Positions 10,436-22,070 of a stretch of DNA of 64,000 nt are shown here, piece by piece. Numbering within the stretch: the stretch's first letter is position 1; each line of letters begins with the position of its first letter. Under the pieces are notes generated by a model. The model was given only the letters and a program-made list of their open reading frames with translations, searched no databases and was not told where the DNA came from. Made by a program: the position numbers and the translations under genes. Source of the stretch: Saccopteryx bilineata (taxonomy: Eukaryota; Chordata; Mammalia; Chiroptera; Emballonuridae); NCBI RefSeq assembly GCF_036850765.1, contig NC_089491.1:88630740-88694739 (forward strand). The letters are read 5' to 3'.

Positions 10436-11395
10436 AGCTATTCAGTCAATATTAAGCCCTTTTCATGAGTCAGATTTCATTTAGCTAGTTTATGTCTACT
10501 TCCCTTTGACATTTAAGATTTTAACTTTCTTGTGACCAGAAACATAGTATCTAAGAGCCCAGACACTGGCAGACCCAGCTGACAAAGGGTGGTGGCAAAT
10601 CATCTGTTGTAAATAATAAAAGATGCCTCGAAGAAGATCCATAGGAGTGAATTCACCCAAGACTTCTTTAAGAATAAGTGTTTTACTGTGAAAAGAGAAG
10701 TTTAAAGCTTTTGAGCATCTTGCAAATAGAAAACTAATTTGCCTTATCAGTTTTTGTCTACTGTGCTTGGTCTGCAGGATAATTTGTGAGCCACTGTGTC
10801 AGCCTCACTTATATTGTAGTCTTTTATCATATGGACGCAAGATAAATTTCTTGCTGTCAAAACTAATCAAAGCATCTAAAGAAACCAAAGCAACTTCATT
10901 TACTTCCTCAAAGATCACACCAAATGTCCTCCTGGTAGTTTTTTTATTTTAATATATGTAAGTTGAGGGTTTTTTTTCCTGGCTGCACATCAAGGCACTT
11001 AAATTAAGAACAATATATCTTCATTTCAAATATCGGTTGATATCTCTTAAATGTTTACTTTAAAAAAATGAATTCCAGTCTATAAAGCTGGCAAAAATGG
11101 GCACTGTATTATTAACAATTTAAATAAAAGTTTAATGCTTTTGACATCACAAAGACATGGATTCCACATTATAATAACATTTGGCAAATGAATAGTAAAC
11201 TAACGTAGGTTTCCCAGACAGCTAATCCTAAAAGGTATATTACAGATAAGAATAGTTAAATATAGCGATTACTGATATATGCTCTCATTCCAATAGAGGG
11301 GAGGGGTAGAGGTTGTTTAATTTTAATATCACCAGCGGTTGACTTTGCTCGTAACATTTATAAAATATTGAAAGACAAGAAAAGGTACAGATGTG
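10436..11395. other. Unique sequence
   Basis: AT-rich non-coding DNA. I recognise no repeat, RNA or coding exon. The small open frame at 10767-10952 has no domain I know and is probably chance. Confidence 0.45.
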
Positions 11396-11830
11396 AAATC
11401 CACAGTTGGTTTTTTATTTTCCTTTCAGTTGCCCTTGAAAGCAGCAGCCATAAATCTTGGATGAAGCTAAATAAGGCTGATGATTTTGATCTTCAATTCA
11501 TTCCTTTCTATCCTTCAAAAGGTAAATGATCCTGATGGAATTAGAGCTAAGCAGAATGGCTTTCTTCTGTGATCTGCATAGCCAATGATGCGCGCGGCCA
11601 TCATTAGCAAAGTGAGCCAGTTCCCTCATGCGGCTGTGCGTGTGCATTGGGGCTTGAACAGCAGCGTTTTGAGTGAGGCACTTAAACACCGAGCTCAGAA
11701 ACCTTCCGCTTCCCTTGCCCTCCCCCTTCCTTTCACCTCCCTCTCTGTGTCGGCTCAGCAGAAAGCTAAGGTGTGAACTGAATGTATGAGAGTCAGACAC
11801 AAAGCTCTGCCAGCGATTTCTGGGTTTGTG
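11396..11830. other. Candidate conserved non-coding element
   Basis: A block of higher GC and complexity in an AT-rich desert, with local CpGs (gatgcgcgcggccatcatta), a polypyrimidine run near 11705-11745 and no resemblance to any repeat in the window. Short frames exist on both strands (11498-11800 minus, 11585-11776 plus), but neither shows a domain or splice context. I infer a possible regulatory element only from composition and absence of repeats. Confidence 0.25.
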
Positions 11831-13155
11831 TTTGAGAAAATCCTCAGCAAAAGATTTTTTTCAGTCTGTGAAAAAAGTGCTATAAAAACTTGTAGGAGAA
11901 GCAGGATTTAAGGCAGTCCCAGGCCTCCCTTACAGAAAACACGGAGGCCTTTCCCACTGAAACATGGAAATTGGATGATCCCTTTTCCATCCCTATGGTA
12001 AAAACACAATGTCACTATCCTAAGTCCCACTCAGTCATACAGAAGACGTCGTATCCTGTCATTAGGAATGGCAATAAATATATCTGTGTGGGTTGCAACT
12101 CTGCTTCAGACCACAAGGCAAACCCAGTTAAAACAACCACGGAGAGAATCATCTATCTTCATAAATTCAGTTGCAAAGAGAAATTCATCATGTTTACTGT
12201 CTTTAAAAAGAAGCTAGTCTTGTAATAAAATGTTCTCTGGTCCAGATTCTTTGTACTTATGGGGTCTTTTTCTTTCTGCCTTTCACAGAACATGACACAT
12301 TCTAAACCACAGGCTGAACCTTTGTTAACATAACATAATAAATAAGTTATGTGTCTTGAAATGAAGAACGTGCCTGGAGAGGGTGAGAGAGGGTGTCCCT
12401 CCCCTGGTAAGAGACATCCTTGGAAAGCTTCATGTATAAAAAACTGCAGAGCTGAGCATTTTGAATCAAAATACAAAAAAGACAATGGACCATTGTGAAA
12501 GATACACAGCATGCTTCCATCCTTCCTCACTCTAAAATTACAGAGAATTGTGGTGAGAATGTGTTCATTCATCCAACAGAAAGTTTTGGAGCACTACTAT
12601 GTGCCAAGCTCTGCAAAAATAAAAATACAAAAATTATGAAATGGGTCAGGAACAAATTTTTTCTTTTACTTTAAAACATTTTGCTATTGCATGCATGCAC
12701 TCTCGTATACTCTCACAATATGAAACTGACCACTTTTCTGAGAGAAACCTCCCAGAAGGGGCTTTTAGGCTCATTGTAATCTTTTTCTACCTTCCTCCAT
12801 GGGCCACAGAAAAGTGATAGCAAACGTCGTAAGCCAATCTAGGAGCAAGAGATGTTCAAGAGCTAGAAGAATGTCTCTGAGCCTCTGAGCATAGTGGTCT
12901 TTGAGCACTTTTATGGCCCATTTGTCAGAAGCTTTGCAGGGTGTCCCTTAGCTCTGTCTTTAAATTGTATAATTCCATCAATTCCTGCTAGTGCCCTAGA
13001 AAATTTATATTACCTTCACTTTATTGCCTGGCTTTAAGTGATAGTCTAGGAGAGTATTTTTGAACTCAGCTTCTTTCATTTCTTTTCTTTTTTTTTTTTT
13101 TTGAGTGCCACAGATATCAAATAAGGAAATGACTAAATTCTGAAAATTAGTGGGA
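11831..13155. other. Mostly unique sequence with a short L2 trace
   Basis: Non-coding. At 12560-12640 the text 'cattcatccaacagaaag...gcactactatgtgccaagctctgc' looks like the complement of the L2 or MIR 3' area. The 137-codon minus-strand frame at 12159-12572 has no recognisable domain and I treat it as chance. Confidence 0.4.
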
Positions 13156-13159
13156 CAGA

Positions 13160-13375
13160 GTAAAGACTCAGCAGTCCAGTTGCCCAGGATTGAAATCTGT
13201 CTCCATCTTTTCTGAGCCCTGAGACCTTGAGAATGTTACTTTACCCTTTAAGCTCACTTTCTTTAGCTCTGAATTTCAGTGCCAGTACCTACTTCAGATC
13301 ATGATGAAGATTAAATGAGATAAAACTTGTAAAACACTTGGACATACTAAGTATACAATAAACAAAAACTATAAT
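13160..13375 (-). repeat. MIR-like SINE remnant
   Basis: Reverse-orientation MIR blocks on the plus strand: 'tgagaccttgagaatgttac', 'tttaccctttaagctcac', 'agtgccagtacctacttcag', 'agattaaatgagataaaac', 'gtaaaacacttggacatac'. Diverged fossil. Confidence 0.65.
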
Positions 13376-13595
13376 TAGAGACTGCTAAATTTAAATTTAG
13401 TTCCCAATAGGAAAAGATATAAAACAGGTTCCTTGAAAACAGAAAAAAAAAGTATGAATACTAGAACAATGGAAAGATTAAAAAAAATTTGGCAAATAAA
13501 TCTCATTTCATTGTATCCTAGGGCTAGTAAATTGGAGGCCCACAAATATATTGCTCGTAGAGTTCCCTAAGTGGTTTGGTGTGGTCTCTGTCAAT

Positions 13596-13741
13596 TAGGA
13601 TGACCATAATACTCTTCTGCCAAACCAGACTACCTTTGAGAGGGAAAGAAGGCACTATCGAATTAGTGTTCACTGGTATAAGCCAGAATTTAACCAGGTA
13701 AACAGGATACTCCTGGGCAAACCAGTTCAGATGGTCATTGT
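13596..13741. repeat. Possible ancient hAT-type miniature element
   Basis: The two ends are imperfect inverted copies: the left carries 'aggatgaccataatactc..gccaaacca', and the right end, reverse-complemented, gives 'aatgaccatctgaactgg..tgcccagga'. This resembles mammal-wide inverted-repeat DNA elements with 'ggtgaccat' ends. No target duplication is clear, and the assignment is tentative. Confidence 0.35.
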
Positions 13742-13849
13742 ATCTATACCTTTTGGGTGACAAAGCAATGAACCTGGGTGGTTAAGCTGACCTTAATCTA
13801 GTTAAACAATCACACCCCAAAGCATATGATTTGTAAAATTCTCTAGAGC

Positions 13850-14375
13850 TTTGTCCTCCCACCTATCTCTTTAGCATTTTTATCAGAGACCTGGATAAAG
13901 ATAAAGACAGCATATTAATCAAGTTTATAGATAGCATAGACCAGGACAGAGGAGCTATTATGAGAGATGTCAGAATGCAGGTTTAAAATTATCTTTAAAC
14001 TGGAACAGTAAAACAAAGATAAATCAATAAAATTTTTAAGGATTAAATGCAAAGTCCTACTTTAAAATTCAAAATAATCAATTGCAGAAATGGGATGCAG
14101 AAATGGTTCGCAACCCTTTGTGTGAATAAGAAAGAAAAAATACCTAAGAGTTTTGGTTGATCACAGCCTCACTTCCAACATTTCAAAAGGCTGTCAAGGT
14201 AGAGAGAGTACACTTGCCCTGTTTTGTACCAGAGAGCTGTACTAGAACCAATAAAAGAAAATGTCATGCATGACCACTCTCAAGGTGGCTGTTGAAGGGA
14301 CTCTAGCCTCAAGGAGACTGGATTAGATGATCACTCAGGGTCACTTCCAATACAAAGTTCTTATGAATTTGCACA
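13850..14375 (+). repeat. L3/CR1 LINE 3' fragment
   Basis: Sense-strand CR1/L3 reverse transcriptase C-terminal and 3' UTR blocks: 'gagacctggataaagataaag', 'atcaagtttatagatagca', 'ttaaactggaacagtaaaac', 'aggattaaatgcaaagtcctac', 'ttttggttgatcacagcctc', then the characteristic end 'actggattagatgatcactcagggtcacttccaa'. One of the oldest LINE families in mammalian genomes. No coding capacity remains. Confidence 0.7.
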
Positions 14376-15660
14376 TCTTGTTTGCACTGCATCCTCACTG
14401 CCAGGCAACCAAAACATGCAGAGCTACTAACATGAGCTACATTTAGGAGCCAACAAAAACCGAGGTCTGCCATCTTTTCTTTCCATTTTAAGGATGTACC
14501 TACCCTCTTTCTAGGCAGTTCTTCACTTCTTCCTCTTTGTTCCCAAAGCATGTGTACTTATTGCACTCTGAATGGTAAAGATTCATTCCCAATCTGCCTT
14601 CAGCCATCAGACAAGGAGCATCCTAAACAACGGAGCCTGCCTTCAGGGGGTGCTTAATTGTTTGAAGAATAAGCAGTTGACTTTAAAAAACAAATAAATG
14701 AATGAACATCAATCTATATTTTTCTGTCTTTCCTGGAAGATTATTTCTGTCATTACTGTTAGAAGGAGCCTTTTTCAAACAAGGGGGATAAAAAATGTTA
14801 GAGGGAACTTAGCCAGCCTTCTGCTTAAAATGTCCCTTGAACCTGACATAATTCAATCTAAGTGTTCTTCTTCATAGAATCAAAAATTCAATTTTCTCAC
14901 AAATTACAAACCAATTCAGTGATTTCCCCTCTATAAAGAGTCTCTTTTACCCAGTGAAAAAGAAACACATGGCGATAGGAGAGCTAAAGCCTGTGTTGGA
15001 TTGCTTTTTAGAATTTAAAACAATGATGACCAAACACACACTTCCCTTGGAATCTTAGGAAAGGGTCACACATACACTTCCCCAGTGAGTTAGTTATTGT
15101 AGTTGTAAAAACCAAACCCTCTGCCACCTACAGTAACACTGATTTAAAGCCTAATTCTCTGAGCACACAAAATAAATTCTTCCAGCCAAATGTCCACTGA
15201 TCTGGAACTCAAAACCACAAGACAATCATCTTCAGAGAATCTTACAGTGCAACTAATGTAATGTAATAAATTTAAAAGGCCAGCTTGCCTTTCCCATCTT
15301 CTGCCACAGTAGGAAAAAAAACAACTGCAGAAAAACATGAACTGAGACTATTGCAAAATAAAGCTGGATCAGAAATATAGGTATATTTTTAATTCCACTA
15401 ATTTGAATATCTGAATTTCATTTTTTTTCTTCCCCAGTTGTTTTTTTTTAGAGTGTTAGAAAATTGTATAAGTTGCTAAGACACCCATATCCATGGTCCA
15501 GTGATGTACAGAACAATATTGATATCTAATAATATCAACTATATATTTATCACAGCATCATTTCTTGGGTTTGGTTACTATTAGGCATCTGTTAAACTTT
15601 TTATATGCTTGACTGACACATTGATTTGATTCCAGTTGCTTAATTTTAACTGAGCAGTTC
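14376..15660. other. Unique sequence
   Basis: AT-rich non-coding DNA without a repeat I can name, apart from a possible L3-like trace near 14795-14820 ('ttagagggaacttagccagc'). No convincing open frame. Confidence 0.4.
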
Positions 15661-15838
15661 TTTTTCTACCTAATTATTTTCTTTCCTTCCCTCATTCCTT
15701 CCCTTTCTCCTTTCCTCCTTCCCTTTTCCTTTCCCTCCCTTCTTTCTTTCTTTCTTTCCTTTTCTTTCTTTCCTTCATTTTCTTTCTTTCCTTCTTTCTT
15801 TCTTTCCTTCTTCCTTTTGTTTTTCTTTGTTCCTTTTT

Positions 15839-15869
<31 letters not shown>

Positions 15870-15910
15870 CTCTCTCTCTCTTTCTCTCTTTCTTTCTTTC
15901 CTTTTTAAAT
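15661..15910. repeat. (CTTT)n-rich polypyrimidine microsatellite
   Basis: Interrupted CTTT/CCTT repeats over about 250 bp, purest at 15837-15905, where CTTT units surround a (CT)n run. The strand asymmetry is extreme: almost no purines on the plus strand. Confidence 0.95.
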
Positions 15911-16344
15911 TCTGGCCAAGAAGAAAGGGAAGTGCTTTAACTCCTCACTTATCTTTAGATAAAATGTTCAGTGATCTCAGGCAAACAATAAGTCATAAAG
16001 TAGACATAATAACTCAGGTGGTAATCTATGGGCATATAGATCATTTTGCAATGCTACATTAATCATTACACTTAAAGACAAGGGATGACTTTTTTTCAAT
16101 TCTATCTATTGTAACTCTGTGACATTCATGTATTTTTAATCTGGGCCATTTCTGCAAACACAAGTGACTGTATTTTAATCTAAAAACATTTTTCACCACA
16201 CCCTATGTATGATGAGCATTGCTCCAAAAAAGTAGAACTGTTCCTGCATACACAAACCATTTTATAAAATAGTTAAGAAATTAATAGGAATCATGTTCCT
16301 TTACAAAAAGATTCCATCCTAAAATGTTGCATAACAAAACCCAA
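15911..16344. other. Unique sequence
   Basis: AT-rich non-coding DNA. Nothing recognised. Confidence 0.4.
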
Positions 16345-16500
16345 GGTCAGCCATCTGCAAACAAGATGACCTTGACCAAGTTAATTACCTCTCCAGCCCT
16401 CAATCTATGTGTCTTTTAAATGTGAATAACTGGGTTAGACATGCAAAGTCTCCAGTAATATGCATAACCTATATTAGGCACTCAAAAAGTAGTCCCAATT
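16345..16500 (-). repeat. MIR-like SINE remnant
   Basis: Reverse-orientation MIR blocks: 'gatgaccttgaccaagttaa', 'ttacctctccagccctcaat', 'tttaaatgtgaataactggg', ending 'atattaggcactcaaaaag'. Diverged. Confidence 0.5.
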
Positions 16501-17131
16501 ATTGTCGTTTTAAAAGCTTTTATCTTAGACATGCCTAATGTTTCTGATCTGCTTACAGAAGACTCTGATTCAGTGATGGATGCTATATAAAAGGATAGTA
16601 GTAAAACATCCAAGGTTCCTTTATATCTGGTTGGACTAACAGCCTCTACTCCCCTCACCTCACTAGAGCACCTTGTCCTCTTCACAGTGGAACCTAAAAA
16701 TGAGTGCCAACATCTGGTATCTGCTTCAATCTGACCAATAGTTATAAGGCTTTTAGTAAACAAAAAATAATTTTATCCCATGGAAAGTTTCAGAACCCCT
16801 AAATCACTCTGTGCCAAACAGATTATTTGTTGCAAACATCAAGAAGTTGGGAATCCTGCATATTGATAGATGATCACCCTCTATGCATTATGTAAAAAAT
16901 ATCCTATAATTTGTGTTGACAACCTACTGTGAACATTCTATTGAAAAGAATGAGATTCCTTAAAATATTTCTTTTCATGTTACAAAATTCTTAGTCATTG
17001 TTTTCTAAAGTTACCTCAAATTATTTTTATATAAGTTTGTGAATTTATAAACTATAGGGATTCACCACCATTCTCTTTAGAATACCAGCTTTGGGGTTAA
17101 TCTACAACTCTGGTGGAATCAGAAGATTGGT
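16501..17131. other. Unique sequence
   Basis: Non-coding, AT-rich. The 93-codon minus-strand frame at 16482-16763 shows no recognisable domain. Confidence 0.4.
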
Positions 17132-17133
17132 GT

Positions 17134-17623
17134 ACTGTCATCCCTCACCATATTGCAGTTCACTTTTCACGGTCTCACTGTATTACAGATTTTTAAATTG
17201 TATATATCTAATTTTGTATCGCAGACTTTTTGCTATATCGCAGGATTTTGTGTTATATAGGTATTTTTATATACTATTTTAATTATTTTTGCAATAATAT
17301 AAGCATTTTAAAGCCTAAAACATTGAAAACAATATAAAAAATATGAATGAAAACATATTAGTATTTACTGGTGAGTACCCATGTAGATGTTGTTAAAATT
17401 GCATAGATTTAAGAGTGTAGAAAGTGTTTAAGAGCATAGGAAGTATTTATAAGACTGTGGGAATGGTTAATAACAGTTTGGGAAAGGTTTATAAGAATGT
17501 GGGGAGGGTTTATAAAAACTTAAAATATATATAAATAATAAATATAAGGTCGCTACTTTGCAGATTTTCACCTATCACGGGGGGTTCTGGAACCTAACCA
17601 CAGTGATAGACAAGGGACCACTG
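17134..17623. repeat. Tigger-like (TcMar) non-autonomous DNA transposon
   Basis: The left end (ctgtcatccctcaccatatt) and right end (cacagtgatagacaagggacc) are imperfect inverted copies. Next to the right end is 'ggtcgctactttgcagattttcacctatcacgggg', characteristic of mammalian Tigger-derived elements. No transposase frame. Diverged fossil. Confidence 0.65.
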
Positions 17624-18639
17624 AATCTTCTAATTACATGGATCATATTTATGTCTCCTAAGGTTGACCTGAAAGAAGTTTGAGTCATCCTAGACTCAAA
17701 ACTGGCCAGTTGTTGACTTACTGGAGCACAAGCCATATCACTTTTTAGCTCCAAATCACAGAAAGAATGGAAAGGACAGCCATACTCAGGCTTTGGGAAA
17801 TTATAGGGCTACACACACTTCTTGGTAGACCAAGAGAAGGCCCTGCAGGTACTGAGAATAACTGCCACTGGAGAAGTGAGAACTGTTAGGTAGGGCAAAA
17901 GAGAGCAAATAAAAGCTTGCAGCGCTGAAGTAAAGGTATGCATAATTCTAGAAAGAAAAATCCTATAATGAAGTTAAATGAAACAAAATAATGCATGTAA
18001 CATGGTTAACACAATGCTTGACACAGAGTATGTACTCAATAAACAACAGTGGTGATGGTGATGATGAAGATATTGTACCCAATACTCTGAGGGCTCAAGG
18101 ACCTCCAAGTATAAAGACTGTATTTTACTTACTTCTGTGTCCTAGTATCAAACTTAGGGTCTGGGCGGTAGATGATGCTCAGTATTTATTTGTTGTGCTG
18201 AATTGACTAGACCTGAACAGAGAATTGCTACTGATAAGGAATTAAGAAAAGAAAAAGAAGAAAAAATCATAGAACTCATAGTGAAAATCAAGGTGCATAC
18301 AAAGAAAGTGGAAGAGCCAAGCATCAGGCCACTGTTGAGGAAAGTTTCAGATAAACACTGCTCACCAGGTAATTAAGCATGCCCACGTTTGACTTCCACA
18401 GTCCACAGTCAACTGAAATCAGCATGAAATAAATTACTGTTAAAAAAATGGACCTCTCTGCTTTTCAAAGTTTACAACTAAATTTTTATCTAGTAGTATG
18501 AGTCTTAGTAGCTAAGCAAAAGTTTTAAAAAAGGAGAGTATAGGCATTCGGGAATGTGTTAACAGAGTCTGTTTCCCTGGGGATGGCAATTGTAAGTGAC
18601 ATGCAGGAGAAGAAATGATGCCTACCTTAATTCAGAATA
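17624..18639. other. Unique sequence with L2/MIR traces
   Basis: Mostly unrecognised. 'gcttgacacagagtatgtactcaataaa' (18014-18045) and 'atgatgctcagtatttatttgttg' (18172-18196) look like sense ends of MIR or L2 elements. The rest holds nothing I can name. Confidence 0.4.
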
Positions 18640-18865
18640 ACACTTCCCATTATTAACAACAGTGACAACCACTAATATTTTTTTTAGGGCTGATTATATC
18701 CCAAACTGTGTGCATATCTCAGCAACCCACAAGGTAGATGTTATTAACTTCTTTTTAATGAGGAAACTGGAGCTTAAATAAGTTAAACAATTTCTTACAT
18801 AGCTAGGAAGTAGAAGAGTCATACTTAGACTCAGGTCTGCTTAACACCAGAGACTGAATCTTAGT
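18640..18865 (+). repeat. MIR SINE remnant
   Basis: Sense MIR order: 'acaaccactaatatttttt', 'ctcagcaacccacaaggtag', 'aatgaggaaactggagctta', 'taagttaaacaatttcttac', 'agctaggaagtagaagagtc'. Diverged. Confidence 0.65.
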
Positions 18866-19055
18866 CGTTACCATAAACCAGCAGTATTGTATTATTCTGC
18901 AACACAACATGCTCAAAGATCCTACCACTTACTTTAATTCCTCCAGTGTTTCATATGCATTGCATTTGACCATAAGTTTTAAATCTGGTACCATCAACTC
19001 CAGAAAGTAACTGATTTAAGCATGTCTGTGAATTCCCTAAAATCAAAAGTAGATG

Positions 19056-19217
19056 GCACCCTGGCCAGATAGCCCAGTTGATTAGAGAATCATCCTGAAG
19101 CACAGAGGTTGCTGGTTTGATCCCTGGTCAGGTTGCACACAGAAACAGATCATTGTTCCTGTCTCTCTCGCACTCTCTCCCTTCCTCTCTCTAAAATCAA
19201 TAAAGTAAACATTTTAA
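19056..19217 (+). mobile_element. Older VES-like tRNA-derived SINE (S4)
   Basis: The degraded tRNA-like head (accctggccagatagcccag), a B-box-like 'ggtttgatccc', then a CT-rich region and 'ctctctaaaatcaataaag' with an A-rich tail. Target duplication aaaatcaaaagt at 19039-19050 and 19218-19229. Short form, more diverged than the Rhin-1-like copies. Confidence 0.8.
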
Positions 19218-19230
19218 AAAATCAAAAGTG

Positions 19231-19597
19231 AGCCCTTGCCGATTGGCTCAGCGGTAGAGCATCGGCCTGGCATACAGGAGTCCCAGGTTCGATACCCGGC
19301 CAGGACACACAGAAGAAGCGCTCATCTGCTTCTCCACCCCTCCCCCTCTCCTTCCTCTCTGTCTCTCTCTTCCCCTCCCACAGCGAGGCTCCATTGGAGC
19401 AAAGATGGCCCAGGCACTGAGGATGGCTCTGTGGCCTCTGCCTCAGGTGCTAGAATGGCTCTGGATGCAACAGAGCGATGCCCCAGAGGGGCAGAGCATT
19501 GCCCCCTGGTGGGCATGCCGGGTGGATCCTGGTCGGGCGCATGTGGGAGTCTGTCTGACTGCCTCCCTGTTTCCAGCTTTGGAAAAATGGAACAAAA
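19231..19597 (+). mobile_element. Rhin-1-like SINE (S5)
   Basis: Complete: A box (tggctcagcggtagag), B box (ggttcgatacc), body and tail. Its 3' flank repeats aaaatcaaaagt at 19599-19610, the same sequence as the 3' duplication of the SINE just upstream. It therefore inserted into that duplication, giving three copies of the word. Confidence 0.9.
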
Positions 19598-19610
19598 AAA
19601 AATCAAAAGT

Positions 19611-20353
19611 AAGTTGGCAAGAGTGTATTGGTATAAACAGTTTTCTGGGGAGAGGAAGGTTTATTGTGACAGAAATTTCTTAAAGGGTTTGTGCCCCCAA
19701 ACATGTTAAGAACCACTGCATTACACTATGCATTCAACAACACAGGATGTGTATTCTTTATCATTCAGTTATGATAATGCCTCTCTGGAAAGAAATAAAG
19801 TTAGGTGAACAATATGTAGGTATGGATGGTGAATCTGAATAAATTTAAGTCTATTACCATTGGCTTTCTATCCCAAAATTTAAAAATACAGGTAAGGGTG
19901 AGCAGAAAAGAAGAAAAAGGAAAAAAAATGTTAAAAAAATTGTTTTTAAGGAAAATAGATGCCATTCAAGGAAAGCCGACTTTATTAGCTATTTTTAAAT
20001 TATCATGGATATTCTGAGAGAGAAACAGTTCCACTTGTTCATTTCAATGCTCACTCTCATTTATGCAAAGGATTGTTTAACCAGCAGGCAAAGATAAAAA
20101 TGGGGAGCTCCCTGGTCCTGCATCAATAGCTTGAATCTCACCTCTCAGCACATAGTCAAAAAGGACCTGGCTCTCAGTAACTGGTAGATAGAGCCTGAAC
20201 CCATCACATAGACCAGTGCAGAATTTTTACTAATGATATAGATGGTGACCAATGATGACAATGATCCTCTTTAACACCTGCTCTTCCCAATGGGATGCAA
20301 CTAACCCGATTGCCCAACTCACTATCCCTAACTGTTACCAGGTATAGGTTATT
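19611..20353. other. Unique sequence
   Basis: AT-rich non-coding DNA with no repeat or gene I recognise. Confidence 0.4.
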
Positions 20354-20369
20354 GCAGACATTTTTTTTT

Positions 20370-20757
20370 TTTTGTATTTTTCTGAAGCTGGAAACAGGGA
20401 GAGACAGTCAGACAGACTCCCGCATGCGCCCGACTGGGATCCACCCGGCACACCCACCAGGGGGCGACGCTCTGCCCACCAGGGGGCGATGCTCTGCCCC
20501 TCCGGGGCATCGCTCTGTTGGGACCAGAGCCACTCTAGCGCCTGGGGCAGAGGCCAAGGAGCCATCCCCATCGCCCGGGCCATCTTTGCTCCAATGGAGC
20601 CTCGGCTGCGGGAGGGGAAGAGAGAGACAGAGAGGAAGGAGATGGGGAGGGGTGGAGAAGCAGATGGGCGCTTCTCCTGTGTGCCCTGGCTGGGAATCGA
20701 TCCTGGGACTTCTGCACGCCAGGCCGATGCTCTACCACTGAGCCAACCGGCCAGGGC
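20370..20757 (-). mobile_element. Rhin-1-like SINE (S6)
   Basis: Full-length minus-strand copy with the 5' end at 20757, A/B boxes near 20690-20750 and the T-tract tail at the left. Target duplication of the form g(c/t)agacattttttttt at about 20354-20370 and 20759-20774. This is one of the least diverged copies and contains two 'caccagggggcgacgctctgcc' type units. Confidence 0.92.
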
Positions 20758-20774
20758 TGTAGACATTTTTTTTT

Positions 20775-21535
20775 CCTCCCTGGACTTTTTGTCAGGTAGA
20801 TGTAATACTTTTTAAAGGTATTCTTCAACATTCAATTTCCCTTTGATGAAAAACACTTCTTCATACACATACACACTTATACACTAGCATTCACACACAA
20901 TTACACACATACCCAAACATGCATGCACTCACAGCACAACTGGATACTATGTTTTTTGCTAGAGAAGATGTTCATTTGTGGCTTAAACTGGTTGTCCTGT
21001 CGACATCCTAATGGTACCCTGTTTCTAATTCATTTTAACATGTTTTTCTCTTTAGAAAAGTTGTTTTCCTTCAAATAAATCAGGAATTTTCTCTGGAGAC
21101 CTGTAGTCCATTGTGCCTTTTTTCTTTCCTTTAAGGTTAAAAAAAAAAGAACTAGGCATAAGCATTTTAATTTTTATTTTACTTAGGACAATGAGATTTC
21201 TTTTCCCAGTAAAGAAATAAGATAAAGTGATTTGACCTTTTCAATCTTAAACCAACCCTGAGGTCTTGAGTTCAACCTTTCTCCAAAAAGAAAAATGTCA
21301 GGGCTGAAATGCACCCAATTTCACCTAATTTTCTGTACCTTACTCTTCAAGAAGATGGATTAAGATGACTCACCTCACAAAATGGGCACAACTTACTTGA
21401 GAAAATAAGAAATACAAGCTTATTGTTTAAGTCACTGCACTATTCTGGGGCAGCTTTTGGTCCCTCTGTGCAATTCTGATTTTATAGCTTACCAGGGCCA
21501 ATTGTGTAATTATACAGAGCACTCTTTCCATTGGC
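20775..21535. other. Unique sequence with a short CA-rich tract
   Basis: An imperfect (CA)-rich tract lies at 20864-20940. The remainder is AT-rich and unrecognised. Confidence 0.45.
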
Positions 21536-22070
21536 AAGATCATTGATCCTTAAGTGTACACTTTCTGGCATCCAATAAACTAGGACGATGAGCGAGCAGT
21601 GTTTTCTCTCCCTGAACAGTGAAAGGCTAATTAGTTGCATTTGCAGATTAATGACTTTCAACTAGAAAGGGCAAATGCAAAGGGATAAGCCACAGCCGCA
21701 ATGACAGAATGCAAATAAAAGTATTTATAAGGGCAGGAAGAGGGGTAGGGGCCAGGGAGGACCATCGATTGATTTTACCCTCTGCACTGTGACACATTCC
21801 AATGAGGCAGGGCAGTCTGCCAGCAGACAGCCTTCAGCAAAGCTACTGCGTAAACAGAATCTGTTGATAGACACAAGAAAGGCCAGAAGGAGAGACAGAA
21901 AGAAATTCTCTACAGAAAGAGCAATGGGGATCAAGAAGCCTCTCCCTCTGCCCACCCAGCCAGCTTTTGCCTTCTCTTTGCCGGAGCAGCTTTCAATTTC
22001 AGCTCGCCCTCCTTCTGCTCCATCTCTCACCTCTGTCTTTACAAAGGTTGATTTGATAGCTTGCTAGGGA
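21536..22070. other. Candidate conserved non-coding (enhancer-like) element
   Basis: A repeat-free block dense in homeodomain and POU-type words: gctaattag (21627-21635), tgcatttgca, a ttaatga at 21649, and the octamer half atgcaaat at 21710. A TATA-like 'tatttataaggg' sits at 21721. The following 350 bp are GC-richer. The 100-codon minus-strand frame (21725-22030) and the 92-codon plus-strand frame (21789-22067) show no known domain. Regulatory function is inferred from motif density only. Confidence 0.3.

Noticed and set aside
12159..12572. 137-codon minus-strand open frame
   Set aside because: No domain, no splice or promoter context, AT-rich composition. Length alone is compatible with chance in 64 kb.
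9861..15905. CRISPR-like or satellite array
   Set aside because: Repeats here are only 4-bp microsatellite units without unique spacers.
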